NCBI GenBank assembly: GCA_964007475.1
Contig: OZ023273.1
Span: 67,660,445-67,724,444 of the forward strand
Source of the DNA: Hybos culiciformis
Lineage: Eukaryota; Arthropoda; Insecta; Diptera; Hybotidae
Length of the DNA: 64,000 nucleotides
Reading direction: 5' to 3'
The notes beneath the pieces are model-generated. The model ran no database searches and was not told the origin of the DNA. It saw only the letters and a list, made by a program, of their open reading frames with translations. Shown piece by piece: positions 26,255-40,127 of this stretch. The number at the start of each line of letters is the position of its first letter. Position 1 is the first letter of the stretch. Both the position numbers and the translations under genes were made by a program.

Positions 26255-26325
26255 TCCGTGCCGAAGTTGGAATCGAACCCCGAGTAACTATACACCATAG
26301 ACTTCGACGATCGCTTTATAATTCC
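26255..26325 (-). other. Degenerate tRNA-like fragment
   Basis: The minus strand carries GGTTCGATTCC (26269-26279), a match to box B. CCGAAGT and ACTTCG flank a 40-nt core and could pair as an acceptor-like stem. No convincing D arm or box A is seen, so this is at most an old SINE or tRNA pseudogene fragment. Confidence 0.35.
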
Positions 26326-29300
26326 TATTTTACTATAACAGATTTGATCATGAACCAATTACATAATTGAATCCCGGAAACTAAAAGTTATGAATTAATA
26401 AAAATTGTTTTAATATATATTTTTATATGTAATTTTTTTAATTTAATTTTATTTTTATTTAATATAAATATTTTTAAGGAGAAAAAATGAATTTTTACAC
26501 ACCCCTATTCTTTTAGATATGAACCGAAAATATTACAAGATATGAAACTAAAAAATTATACTACAATATTTTAAAAAGATTTATATCGAAAATTTGAATT
26601 AGTTTTGTTTAAAAAAAAAAGTATTAACCATTAATTTTATCAACAATTAAATTTAATTCCAAAAATTTAATTCATGAAATATGTTTTTTAATACAACCTG
26701 AAGTTTACACTGTTTGTTTCAATACATATTTTCACATAAACTTTTTAAATTTTGTAAATTTTATGAATTCTGACAATATTCTTAAACTTTATATATACCC
26801 TGGCTGTCCTGGCAAACCTTCTTTTGCCACATAAATATTTTCTTTTTTCTTAATTAATATTTGATAAATCCAGAGGTTAATAAAAATAATGCTATTAACT
26901 TAATTTATAATTTTTAATTTTTCGCGATTTTCATGGGTTTGTCGCGATTGAATAGTACGAAGAGACGTCCTTAGAAGTTTGGAGACATTTACTCAAATAG
27001 TTTGCCTTAAAAGGAACACATAATAATAAATATGGCCAGTGAATTTGAATCATTATGTTACTTTTCTTAGTTAGGTACTTGAAACTTTTTCAACTTAATA
27101 AACTGTGTCAAATTTAATATTCTTAATATTGATTGAAGTTAAATACTAAATAAACTTTGAAATTTTAAAAGTGGGTAACTTATAATAATGAAACTAATTA
27201 GAATTAAACCAAGTCGGTTTGAGAAAATTCCAATATTGGTTTCAAAATATTAACAAAACTATATAAATTTGCGTGACGGTAGAATTTAAATAGTTATTAT
27301 AATATAATTATTTATTTTTTTTCTTGTACTATCACGTTCCAGAGACTTCATTACTAAACTTCTTAGAATTAGTCAACATGTTTTTGAATTCGTCAAGAAA
27401 ATCTAACAAGCAATTATATCGTTGTTCTAATGTTTTTTTTTGATGCAATCAAGAATAATTTCCAATGTAAACATAAATGCACTTTATGTTTAATATTTAA
27501 AATATTATTAGAATTTAATTTAATTAAATTCATAATCACGATAAATTGTCATGAATTAATATTTTGTACTCATATATGCATACAATATTATCAAAATTAA
27601 GGATACATTTTTGCTGAATTAACTCCAAATTTGAGAGTTCATGTAAATATATATTAAGAAATATATTTGAAAATATTCATATAACCTAGAAAAATATTCG
27701 AATATATGTAAAAGTATAGGGTTTAAAAATATATTGCAATTGCAATTTTGTTGCTTAACTTACAAATGCTATAATGATTTCTTGAAATTGATTAATTAAT
27801 AATATTTAATATGCATATATAACAATTCGATTTTGTGTGACAGACGATTACTTGAAGAATCTTCATCTGTTCTCACACTCTCAAACTAAAAAAAAAAGTT
27901 TTGAATCCCAATACTTAATGTATATAACTAGCTTTCATTACATAAATGTTATTTTAATAAAAGTTTCTTTTAAATATCATATTATTTTTAAAGCGAAAAA
28001 TATTGTATCGTCAGATTGTCTGGATCAATTTATCACGTCGATTTGGTCACTTTATTTTAATGTAAAAAATTCATTCATAGATAAGTTTTTTTTATATTAA
28101 AGTTAAATAAATTCGGTAAGTTTTCAGAATATGAATTTATTATTAAGTTGTACCAGTCCATACTTCATGTCTGTCTGTCATCAATATTTATCTGTGACTG
28201 AGAAAAATTATTTTAAAATCTTCTTGTTTAAGTGGGTAAAAACTATTTAACCTTACTTAAGCTCCGAAAACACAGTAAGAAGTATTTTTCCGCACATAAA
28301 AGTTTGTCCAGGCTTTTTCATAGTTTTATTATGAAAAATGTAACTACTTTATTGTTAAAATTCGATTTTTGACCTGGACGGTGTTACTCAGACTAAACAA
28401 CATTGTATTGGCTAAAAGAAGGTCTTAGCTGTGGTGGAGGTATGTCTTAATTTCACGTAGCCATACAATATTCAGGTTAAACATCTTCAAAGTTAGAAAA
28501 AAGTTGCCAGCAAATATTCAACAATTTTATTAAACTATTTGCACTTAAAGTTTGAAAATCTTACTTAACGATACTTTTTTAGCAAACCTGTATAATCATA
28601 GTATATTATCAAACAAAACCCTAGAAGTAAATAGTTTTTTTTTATCTAATATATGTTGAGGGTATATAATTTTTTTTTCAGAAATTTTTTATACCATTTT
28701 TCAATTTTGTGAGTCCACTGGGACATCCGTCACTTCATATCATTATTGATATGATAAGTTAATATAATGATATGTGATATAAAAACAATAAAAAACATAT
28801 AAAAACCATAAAAATTATTAAAAAAAAAACCTATCTATTTCTATAAGCAAAATATTTTTAGATATAAACTTCCATGCGGTACTATAAAATAAAAAAAAAA
28901 ACATGTATGTATACGTATAAAATTTTTATTAAGCCAATAACTTTTGGGGTGGGACCATGAAACATTAAAAATAATTTTATAAGCTTTTTCTTTATACAAA
29001 TCAAATGTTATACAAAAAATAATGTTTTGATAAATTATGATAAATAAATAGCTCCTTAAAATAAACCTTAAAGCAAAACTATCTAAGTATATAATATCGG
29101 CATAAATTGTTTGATAGAATGAAATTTGGAATTATAAACATTATGAGAAGTGTAATATGTATATGTTTAGATATTTAAAAAAATATGTGAGTCTCGGGAC
29201 ACACGGAAGAAGTAAAACTTCATGGCAAGTAGTATTTTCTGGAGCGGCTAAATAAATATTTAAAATGGCCAAGTGCATACAAGATATGACGCCGATCGAT

Positions 29301-29681
29301 TTTTTCGACGGCGACTAGTTGATTTTTGTCCTTCGACTGCTGCGGCCAGTCGACTTAAAATAACTTGTTTTGGAGGAATTTGGCGGCTTAGAAAAAATTA
29401 AACAAAAACAATTAAAAACCAGAGACTACTTAGATATAAAAACATTTAAAAATTCTAAAATACTTTTTAAGCCCAAAAAGTTTAGTGGCATAATGGCTTT
29501 TAAATTATTTCAAAATGGCTACAATTATGGCTGCATGGCAACACTGGTTGCCAGATGATTTCACTATATTTTAAGCTGTAAACAAAATTCCGGTTACAAC
29601 TACATTATTAGCGACAATAATGTATGAAAAAACAGCCGCGTGGCTTAAATCATGTTTTCTTTTTGTTGCCCGAATAGTTTA
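26326..29681. other. AT-rich non-coding DNA
   Basis: No supportable gene. The longest frame, 87 codons at 27837-28100 plus, is a random-looking AT-rich translation. A slightly GC-richer patch with repeated CGAC motifs and a small GCCGATCGA...TCGACGGC hairpin lies at 29285-29360. Confidence 0.55.
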
Positions 29682-29985
29682 ACCTAAAATAACTTTTTCA
29701 AATATGCCTGAAAAATTTCATGTTTATTAGTACTTCTTCTGAAAAGAAATTAGAATAAAAATATTCTACATGCATTGCATTAATGGAATTTAATGGCAAA
29801 AATAATTTATACCAACAACTCAATTAAAAATTACTTCAAAAAAAAATCTGTTTTAGTTAAAAGAGCATTTTCAAATATGACTGCAAAATTTGACATTAGT
29901 ATTTCCGAAAAGTAATTGTAATAAACATATTCCTCCTGCATTTTATTAGTGTAATTTAATGTCAAAAATAAATTACACTAAAAAA
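29682..29985. repeat. Diverged direct duplication with 173-bp offset
   Basis: A segment containing TTTTCAAATATG and a later AATTTAATGNCAAAAATAA occurs at about 29682-29812 and again at about 29855-29985. Point differences and small indels are spread along it, suggesting an older tandem duplication. Confidence 0.7.
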
Positions 29986-30311
29986 ATTACATTAAGAAAA
30001 TAAATCAAAAATAAATTATCTACAAAATAGGTGCATTGGAACATTTTTATTCAGAATACATATTTGTATTCCAAAAACTTTTTGAAAATTAGCACTAATA
30101 ATTAATAAATGAAATATTTGTTATTCAATAATTTAAAATAAATTTTATTTTCCTTTCAATCGAAAAACAAAATAGTATTTTCGACTTTAATTCTGAGCCA
30201 ATATAGAGTAGGTTATTGCGCTGATAAGTTGCTAGCGGCTGTCAGTTTTATCATCAGCTGACACATACATTTTTTCTTTTTTCTTTTTTTTTGCCTTTTT
30301 TTTTGACATTT

Positions 30312-30394
30312 GGCGTTACATTTTTGAAACCCGGCGTTACATTTTTGAAACCCGGCGTTACATTTTTGACACCCGGCGTTACATTTTTGACACT
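30312..30394. repeat. 21-bp tandem repeat, about four copies
   Basis: GGCGTTACATTTTTGAAACC plus C starts at 30312, 30333, 30354 and 30375. The last two copies share an A-to-C change (GACACC). Period and variants are clear. Confidence 0.9.
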
Positions 30395-30604
30395 TACATT
30401 TTTTTCACTCTCAATCACCTCTAAAGAAGTTTCACTTCAAAAATAAGAAATTTTTAAACATTTCCTTCCATCCACAAAATACCACAAAATCGATTTTTCT
30501 ATATTCCGGTAACTTCGAAAACTACTGGATAGATTTTGATTTTGTTTTCACTTCAGCCCTCTATGGTATTTATCTATTTCTATGGTATTCCAGGCCGTTT
30601 GACT

Positions 30605-30968
30605 CAGACCCCGACGCCGACGAGTTTTTGGCTGCGGCGACGCGCTTAGAAAAAAAAGTAAGCGACGGGCAGCGCCATCGGCGTGCAAAAAAAAAACAAA
30701 AAAAAAAAAAAAAGGAAAGAGCAAAAAAAAAAAAAAAAAAAACAAAAAAAAAAAAAAAAAAAACAAAAAAAAAAAAAAAAAAATTGAAAAAAATAACTAA
30801 AAAACCGAAAAAATATAAGAAATTTTTTTGGCACGCCGATAAAAAATATAAAATGCGACGAAGTGCGTACGCCCTGAGACGTCGACAAAAACGTTTTGCG
30901 ACGGCGGACAAAAAAATCGGTTGCGATGGGCAGCGCACGGCGTATTTTCTTGTCGGCGTCGGGGTCTG
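30605..30968. mobile_element. GC-rich hAT MITE, 364 bp
   Basis: The TIR CAGACCCCGACGCCGAC occurs at the left and inverted at the right. A perfect 8-bp target duplication GTTTGACT lies at 30597-30604 and 30969-30976. The arms are GC- and CpG-rich, unlike the surroundings, and end internally in inverted ATCGGCGTGC blocks that flank a core of A runs (about 30687-30825). Several long overlapping frames across it, up to 182 codons, are poly-Lys or poly-Phe translations of that core and are not genes. Confidence 0.95.
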
Positions 30969-30976
30969 GTTTGACT

Positions 30977-31770
30977 GTGTTTCGTTGCTATCAAGCAATT
31001 TAGATGTCTTTGCTGGCGCGCAAAAAGAATACAATATAATAAAAAAATATGTAAACAAACCGGGCGAAGCTAATCCAGAGAGCTGATATATGTTATAAAA
31101 CTTTGGTTTTAGGCTCAATCAAACATTTAATAGTGTGAAAAACATACAGACATGTTTAAAGTGGTTTTAGATGCTATGAAATTAATTAAATTCAATTATT
31201 CTATCAATGATGGGCACACTCTTGTAAAGAATTATAATTTCGAAATTTAAGGCACCACTACACTATAGTTATTAAGTTAGTTAGATAAATTTATAATTAT
31301 ATTTATCACTTTCATGTTATATATACATTCTATCAAAAGCAAAATATATTGCAAAGAAGTAAGTGGAAGTCAATTATCACGAAATACATTGATTATTATT
31401 ATGAAAAAATTATTAAGAAATTCCATTTCAATTGTAACAATTTAAAAATTATCCATGAAATTATTTCAATATATATAATGTGAATGTAAAAATCAATCAG
31501 ATTCACTTTGCGCTTTGAATTTTTTTTTTTTTTATTCTGAAATTATCGCGATAAATTGTTTATTAGACTATTATAATATATCCTTGTTATTACGTGTCCT
31601 TATTAAATCAATTGCTTCTGTTCAAAATAAAAATATTTTGCGCATTGTACATTACAAAATCAATTTTCTTAAGCCCGAATTAAAATTTATTTTCAAACAG
31701 TGCAAGTTCGCACATTTTTTCGCAACAGTCAAATTGTGAGTTTTCTCTAGAAAGAAAATCTTACTTAAAA
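30977..31770. other. AT-rich non-coding DNA
   Basis: No gene. The short frame at 31515-31739 has no domain. Confidence 0.6.
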
Positions 31771-31847
31771 TTGAAATCTTGTAGCTTGTAGCTTGTAGTT
31801 TTGAAATCTTGTAGCTTGTAGTTTTGAAGTTTTGAAGTTTTGAAGTA
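31771..31847. repeat. Compound minisatellite
   Basis: A unit TTGAAATCTTGTAGC extended by variable numbers of TTGTAGC is duplicated, then grades into three TTTTGAAG units. This looks like replication slippage. Confidence 0.8.
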
Positions 31848-34788
31848 AAAATTAAACTGACTTTACTATATCGGTTAGCTTAACCCCAACGGATTTTTTT
31901 CACATCCTATTTGTACTTAGACTTGCCCTACTGAAACTTATTTTTTACTATACTTGAGAAAATTATACAGTAAAATACGATGACATTATCGATTGTTTTT
32001 TCAATATAACTTTGTGGTTTATTTTTATTTTATTAGAGAAGAGTGCAATTATATGCCTGAGAGCTCAAAGTTTACAAATATTTTTACTGAATAACAGTGT
32101 ACAGAAGTTCGGATTAAATTTTGGTTCAAAACAACTCACGAAACAAACAATTGTAACAGTCGCGTGTATAGGTACTAAAAATCATTAAAACGATTTCTGC
32201 TTATAATACTCGAGAATATATCGATAACACTGTACTGTGTTGTATATTTGCATGCAAATAAAATCTTATTAAATTATATTATATTATTATATCATAATTT
32301 CAAAAATATGGAAAAGGATACCTAATAATTTTCGCGTACATTTTTTTTTATTCACGTTTATATGAAGCGTATAACCGGAGAATAAATTATTGAATAAAAT
32401 TCAAACACCTGTTTTCAATAAAACGAATTTAGCGCTTAAAGACTATTTTATTTTTTATTTTTTTATTTTTTTTGTTTATAAGCAAGCATTATCTCTGTAC
32501 TATAATCTGTTTAATAAAAATTTTAAATTATAACATTTCAATCCAAATTGGATCATCAATTGCAAATTTCTGCATTTTATATACGATTTTTCAATAATAA
32601 TGCAAGTGTGAATAAAATGCAAAAATTTACATTTATTACACATTATATTTATGTGATTATTTAGCGTCTGATTGAAATCTGATTAACTTCAAATTGCGTA
32701 GAAAAAGCATTTATATGCATCGCACCATAATATAAAACGAAAATAAAAAATAAATTATTTAGATATAAATTCATTTCGTGAAAAGATTATAAAATTTATT
32801 TTAAACCTAATTGTTGATTGTAATGTTCCTTGACTATTATTAAAGATGCCATCATATATTCGTCGACTGAGAAAATGTTTACGCCATATTTCATTTAAGA
32901 TCGTTTTATAAGTCTCTTTTACTATAAATTTAAAGGGGATCGCTTCTCTAAACAAAAAGTCAGAGAAATTCTAACTTTAAAATTTTTCTTCTAAATAGAC
33001 TTAGACTTAGAATAGGGTTCCGCCAACCTAAATGAACTTTTCTTAATCTTTTTTTAATAAAATATTATCTAAGTTCGTTTTTATGAAAACACAAATTTTC
33101 AGTTTTCAAGTTTCAATAACAGTTTTATATAACAGTACAAACAATATAATTTTTGGCCTAGAATTTTTTCACATTCATTTCCTTACAATAAGGAACTTAT
33201 CCCAAATTCCTATAATATTATACATGTATATACCCACATATGTTGAAGATACGTACTAAATTAATTTCATATACATAATATAAAATTCTGTAAATCACAT
33301 CTTTTTAATTCTTAAACACAGCAGTGTTCATTATCCCCAGAGACAATTTTGCTGTCGAACATTACATTTCAAAGAAAATCAGTTTTTCTTTTGAATGAAT
33401 TTATAAAAGGAACTTACAATTTATTATAAAAAAAAATTAAATTCCCGCGTATTCCTTTAAGATTACAACAATTGGTAGAACATTATAAAAGCATTATGTA
33501 TAGTATTATTATATATGCATAGAATTTTTATACTTTTATTCAACTCAATAAACTCACTTTACATAATCTAATCTTTAGATAGGTAATTCTATGATAATAG
33601 GAAAAGTAAATTTATATTTTCCTGTTCGCTTTTATATACATATACATTTCAACAGTATATTTATTAATGGATTAAGAGGAAAATTTGTGGTTTTATTTGA
33701 ATTTTTTTGTGTATAGAGTTGGAGGAAGATATATACAAAAAATCTTTTTCATCCTAACTTGAATTCGTATGAAAATCTGTTCGAAATATAAAATTGCTAA
33801 CATTTTTGTTTGCCCAATTTTTTCCATTATAATTTCAAACCTCAGTCAGAAAAAGGTTTTATATAGAGGAATTGTTCCCATCTACGAATCATCAATAATT
33901 ACTTCGATTGCTTGTGGATTGATTATGTTACAGATACTCAATACGTTCATGAACCGAATACACCCTACACTGATGAAGACTAAGGTACACTAGATTTTAT
34001 AAAAATTATATCTAATTGATTTCTTTTAAAAGTGTATCTAAAGTTTATTGCGTTTTCCTTATTTTCAAAGTATTTTTACTATTGTCATTAATGTTTGACT
34101 AATTGGTCCCATATCATTTCTGTATTAATTCTACGAAAAAATTTAACTTATTTTCTAAAATTACATATCTTTTAATATATAATAAACTTAATTTATAATG
34201 CTTCAATTTATAAACCAAAATTAAGTTTCAAAAGGATATATAAAATATTATAACAAACAATTCGACATAATCATTAAAAAAAAAGTAATAATCAATTTTT
34301 TTTATTTAATTTTAATATTGCATACATATACTCATCTCTTGATAGACAAACTAATCGCATTAAATGTTTAAAATGTCTCAAAAAGTCATATTGTAAATTT
34401 AATTACAGATGCAAATTTCGCCCTTCTAAATAATTCTGAATGAATTTTTAATTCAAAAAATATATTATTATTGTTTGTTTGAATGCGGATTGTATATATA
34501 TTCCATAAAAATTAATTTAATATAATTTTAGAGTGGGTATTAAAAAAAATATATACAAATAAAATATGACAACCCTTTTTTTCTATACGACGAAAATATC
34601 ACCGATAATAATTTAGCTAAAATAAAAAAAAAAAAAATAAGGGGATTTTTTTTTTTTTTTGAAAATCTATTCTAATATTTGCTTTAGCTTTAATTCTGAA
34701 AATTTAAGACCTTTGACTTAAGCAATGAAAAAACCAAGCAAAACTTATGATCTCTAGAAACTGATATAAAATATAAGATTCACTAAGC
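31848..34788. other. AT-rich non-coding DNA
   Basis: No gene or RNA seen in about 2.9 kb. Frames of 66 codons (32755-32955 minus) and 74 codons (33769-33993 plus) show no domain. Confidence 0.6.
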
Positions 34789-34796
34789 ACTAAAGC

Positions 34797-35232
34797 TAGA
34801 GTGTCCAGTTCGGTTACCCGAATACCCGATGTTTAAGGTTACTTTATCGAGTACTTAAATACCCGGGTAATCGGTTCGAGTATCGAGTACCTTAAAATAA
34901 AACAAAATTCAAATATAGTTAAAGCTTTTAGAGGTTTATAAAGTGATTGAAACCAATAGATTGAAGAAATTACAAAAAGCGTGAGCGGGTTTTTTTAATT
35001 GCGGGGATTTTTATTTCCAAATTACGAAGTCGTTTGGGTACTGAAACGTTAAATGCATTAGTTGTGTTAAAATATTATTTCTTAAAAAACAATAAAAATT
35101 AATAAATTTCAAAATATATATATTTTTTTGGTGTTTCACTCCAAACAAAAATACTACCCGGATTATCCGGGATCCCGTAAGTTTCGAATTGATACTCGAC
35201 TACCCGGGTAATTGAAAATTGGGTACACTCTA
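34797..35232. mobile_element. hAT MITE, 436 bp
   Basis: The ends TAGAGTGTCC and, inverted, TAGAGTGTACCC are hAT-like. The 8-bp target duplication ACTAAAGC is perfect (34789-34796 and 35233-35240). Subterminal ACCCGGGTA blocks occur in both halves. No coding sequence. Confidence 0.93.
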
Positions 35233-35240
35233 ACTAAAGC

Positions 35241-38200
35241 TAAGAAAAATCAGGAAATCAGGATTCAAGGACAATTTTTTTTTAGGAACGAGGCATCATC
35301 TTATATATAAGCCAAGCTCTTCATCAACGAACACCGTATTGTTTTATCTTTTGACTTTAAAAATGAAAAAAAAAACTCAAAATATGGATTATTTTGTAAG
35401 GATTTCAAAACACAAAAAAAAAAAATATATGTATATATATTTTTTGCAAATCTTTAATCTGCTTCTTTTTTTTTAACAAATCTATTATTACAATTATTGC
35501 AATATTCTATATATATTTTCACATTTCACCCCTTTTTTAAACTACGTCCTTTTTCCATATTATATTTCTGATTTCAATTTTATTAGAGAGAAGAAAAAAA
35601 CATTTCTTCTATTTCCGTATTTTAATTCCCAGATTGTTGGTTAATACGGATAGCCACAAAAATTTTACTTTAGTGGTTGCAAAATTAATCTATTATTTTG
35701 TATTGCAAACAACCTGACGATAATTTGAGAATTTTTCCTCCCTCCTGTATTTTTCTTTCACTGTTAAAAAAAATAAAATAAAAATCCCTGTAAAAAAGCG
35801 TTAGACCGCAAAGAGGGTGAATACCATAAAATTTGATTGTACATTTAATATTTTGTGTTACATGACAAAAAAGGATGATCACAAAAATAACATGAAAAAG
35901 TTGGAAAACTTTCGAGAAAAAAAAAAAACGAAAAAGAATATAAATTTTAAAGGGGTTGAATATAATGATTTTTCAAGTTTATAGTTGAAGACTCACTTTT
36001 TTTCGATTACATAGATTTAGTTTGTTTTATGCATTTACGCATCATGTATCTTCAGTGTTCAGTGTATAGCGTTCAAAACGGAAATGCGCTTCTTCTTAAT
36101 GAAATTGAGAATTTGTCATGTTACAAGATAACATATAATTAGAAAGCGATATGAAAATGTTTGAGATATTAGAACCTTGCTTTTTAATAGATCATAACTG
36201 TCATCCACTCATTTTTAATCTCTACCATCGCTACATTAAACTACAAAAGAATAGTTAACTTAAAGTTTGTAATAAATTTTGCATATTTGAATGTCAGTTA
36301 TAAAATGTTTTAATTACCGCGATAACACATGAATATTATTATCCTTATTCGCCTTTTGGTAAACTTTTGAGGGCAAGAGCATTTGAGTTGAGCTGTTTGG
36401 AATGAAGATTATTATTTTTTCAAAAACTTTTTAAATAAGGTATAAGGTAAAAAGAATACATTAGGATTAAATAGTTAATACAGGGTGTTGCATCGTTGAA
36501 TCTGCATAAGACACACATATCGTAAACGTCCTTTACGGCGAGGAGTAAACGAAAAGAGCAAATAAGACTTTTAATTCATATTGGAATACGTATCTGTTTC
36601 TACATAATATTTTTTCAATAACGATAATTCAAAGATTATACTTCCTTATTTAAAAATATTTTTTGAACATAACTTAATTATCTTATTTATAATCTTATTT
36701 ATAATTAAAAAATTTCTTTGACTTCCCATTTTAACATTTTATTTTATTAGATAATGAAAATTACTTATATATTAACATATGAACATATAATGTAATTTAT
36801 TAGTTTTACATATTAGGGTAATTCAGAGTACCAGGCCTAAGATCATTTTTAAACTAAAAGATTGTAACCAAAAGCAAAATCGGTCAAAACTTGAAGGTCG
36901 CTATCTGCGGTTTTGTGACTCGGATGTTCATCATTTATAAAATTTGAGTGATATGTTGCGATTTTTGCTTGAAAAATTTTTTTTTTGTTATAAAAAAGAA
37001 AATTTCTTAGTAACAAAGCACCATCTTATAAAAAAAACCAACGTTTCCGGTAAAAAATTCTGTAAAAAGCACAAATTCAATATAATATACGGAAAACTCC
37101 GCTAAATAAATATTTTTTATTCCAATAATGCTCAGAAAGACAATTCTATGTCTTTCTTGATCAATATTTTTCCAATTTTTTTTTAAATCATTTGAGAATC
37201 TAGATGTTTGGCGAAGATCTCGTAGAGGTCTAAAAAACAGATTCTAAAGCTAGTTCGAAAATGTCATTTGCTAACCAAAAAAAACTCTATTTTACACATC
37301 AATAACTTTTATTTTTGTGTTAACTTAATAATTTAGTCCAGACAGATTAATTTAATAAAAAAAAAGTTTTGTTCTGAGTCATCGTAATGTTCATATATTA
37401 GACTGCATGTATTTAATTTTAGATGAATTTCAGAACATCGATTATAAAATTATTATTAGATTAAAATGAAAAATTGGAAGGGGTTTTAAAATGTTAAGCT
37501 TAAGTGAATTTTAGAAAATAAAACATATTATATAGAAGAGGTTTGTAGAATATAACTATTTAAAAACTTCTCGTATGATGTCAAATCTTGGAAAACAAGA
37601 TTACATTTTTAAATTTATTTCATTAGCTGTTAAATTTCTGTAAAAACAAAATAACATCTATATCTATATAGTATACTCTTCTCAAGCCTTTTACTTCGGG
37701 TAAGCAAGTTTATTAAAATTTAAAATATCGGGTCTAATTATTAAAACACATAATATAGCAATTATATTGTCTGGAAAATCACTTATCCGCCTTAAGGGAA
37801 AAATTAACTTAAAAAAAAGAGAAAATAAAGAAATCAGAGCAAAATTATATATATTTATTATATACAATGAATGTATGATAATTTTGTAATTAGGTCGTTT
37901 TAGAACATAAAAACAAAATAAAAAATATAATGGAAAATTTTATTTTTATTTTTTTCTTTATTAAAATAATAAACAAAATAGTCTATGTTTTATTTTCTTT
38001 AATATTAATGCTGCAAATTTTTATATTTATTTTTGTTGTATATTTAAAAAAATTTATCGCGTGTAAACAATGTAAGGTTTTTCCTTTTTTTTTTTTTTTT
38101 TGCATACACAATATGTAAAATCCATTAGAGATAAGTGACTTCATTTCTTTCATTTCGAGATAATAATGAAAAAATAAAAAATTTAAAACATGTAATTCAT

Positions 38201-38989
38201 AAAATAGAACAATAAATCCTTTTAGTCGCAGATTTTAATAATGTTTTTTTTGTATGTATTTAGATGTTGTATTATTATTTTTTTTTCATATTTAATTTTC
38301 TTTTTTGTCCAAAAAAGGTATATAATAATATATGAAACTTCCATTCACATTTGGCTTTTTATATAGATGGGGTAGGAAAAAAAGCTTATAGATAGTACTT
38401 CATTGAAAAGATACTATGAATTTAAAGATTCTGTTGTCGTCACTGTGTGCAGTATATACTTATGCACAAGAAATTTGTATACCTATAGTTCGATATTTCT
38501 ACACCTAGTTCACAGAATGTTTAATATAGTACTCACAAATTAAAGGAAGGACTGGTTGTCGAATTTATTTTTAAATCATTCCCTTTCGCTTTTAGGATTG
38601 GCCTAAAGACTTTTGTTCTAAGTTTTCGTTCTCAGTGTGGATCCTTGGATACAATAAACATTTAAATTATGTTTTTCTAGGCAGAAATGTTTTTATATAT
38701 TACCTACTAAAATTTTATTGAAATCCATTTTCAACCCCCAGTCCAATCCTTGGATACAATTCGAGTCTAAATATTTTTCATGTAATCGACGCGGCATTTA
38801 TTTCTTTTTTTAATTATTATTTGAATAAAATATTTTTGCGATTTTGTAATTAATTTTTTGATAGAAAAAACAATAAAAACTATAATTTTCAGGCATGAAC
38901 ATCTTTCCTACAATTCATTTGTTATTAATTGAGGCCACAATTATTATTAACTCGTACACGAATTTGTCGGTCTGTATATTTCTTTTTTT
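35241..38989. other. AT-rich non-coding DNA
   Basis: No gene in about 3.7 kb. A fragment reading ACAGGGTGTTGCATCGTTG near 36480 could be a transposon end, but I find no partner. Confidence 0.55.
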
Positions 38990-39620
38990 ACTATTTTCGA
39001 CACTCTCGTAGACCCACTTTTAGTCATCAAAGCGAGCTGAAATTTGGCACACATGTTCATGTCGCGTAACAATTGAATTTATGAAAATTTGAACCTGAAA
39101 TTTCCATGGAAAACCCGGAAAATCGGGAAAAATCATTTTGAAATTTGGTACAAATTTAATTAGTGATAAATCCGTTTCAGAAAAAATGCAAAGTTTTTCG
39201 ATTTTTCCGAAAAAAATTTCTGGAATTTTTCGACTTTTCCGGACAATTTTCGGTTGAAAAAGTTTTCTAAATTATGCAGGATCAAGTTCCCTATCAACTG
39301 GCATCATTACTTTCTCTCCGACAATGGTGCTTGCAGAAAAAATCGACGAAAATTCATGTAAAACACTTTTCCGGCGTTTTTCCGACCAAGGAAGCGTTTG
39401 AGCGTTTTGCAACCTGAGACAAAGTTGTAGAGCGAAATGAGTTGCATAAAGTTGCTTTTGTTGAAAACTCCATGGAAAACCCGGAAAAGCGGGAAAATCC
39501 ATCCAAATGATAAGTCTTCAAAAATCATGAAAACTTGCATGAAAAAATGGGGGAAAATTTGTAATAACAATTTAGTTAACGTGAAAAAGGTAGAAAATAA
39601 AAATAAGTCAAAAAATCTGG
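38990..39620. repeat. Moderately GC-richer unknown repeat with an internal duplicate
   Basis: TCCATGGAAAACCCGGAAAA followed by a G/T-variable CGGGAAAA occurs at 39103 and again at 39469, offset 366 bp. TTTTTCCGA-type motifs lie between. Composition differs from the flanks. Overlapping short frames (39272-39570 minus, 39437-39742 plus) have no recognisable domain. Probably an unclassified repeat. Confidence 0.5.
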
Positions 39621-40127
39621 GTCCACCTCTGTTTGTGAAGAAAAATTTATTTTCTAGTTTTTCATGCGGCTTGGCCTCAGTTTTGTTTGAAAACTCATTT
39701 TTTGCTTATTTTTTTTTGGGCGAATTATTGCATCTTAAATAATAAATGGAGGTCAAATAGAGGTTTTTCTTCATAATTTTCCTTTAGCTCAGACATTATC
39801 TTTAACTATAACATTTTCATAGTATACATATAAATATTAACTAGCTGTCTAAGATATTTGTATTTTTATCTCTTGTACTATTTTATGAATTGTTAAGAAT
39901 TATATGAATGATGAAATAAAGAATAATAATAAATTAAATAATAAATGTAATATAAGTAGCACATACAGTGGCGTAGCTAGACATTTTGGGCCCTTGTGCA
40001 AGAATCTATTTTGGGGCCCACTTATTAAATAAAATATACAAAGAACAACTTATGTGCATTTGTTTTTATTTTAAAAAAATTGAGTCGTTTTTTTTTCTTG
40101 CCTTTGTTTCTGCGAATTTATTTATTA

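Noticed and set aside
29285..29360. GC-rich CGAC-repeated patch as an old copy of the 30605-30968 MITE
   Set aside because: Motif similarity only. No alignable TIR or target duplication.
30570..31118. Overlapping frames of up to 182 codons on both strands
   Set aside because: They are translations of A/T runs within and around the hAT MITE (poly-Phe or poly-Lys), bounded by its TIRs and TSD, not genes.
36485..36560. ACAGGGTGTTGCATCG as a transposon terminus
   Set aside because: No inverted partner and no target duplication could be found.
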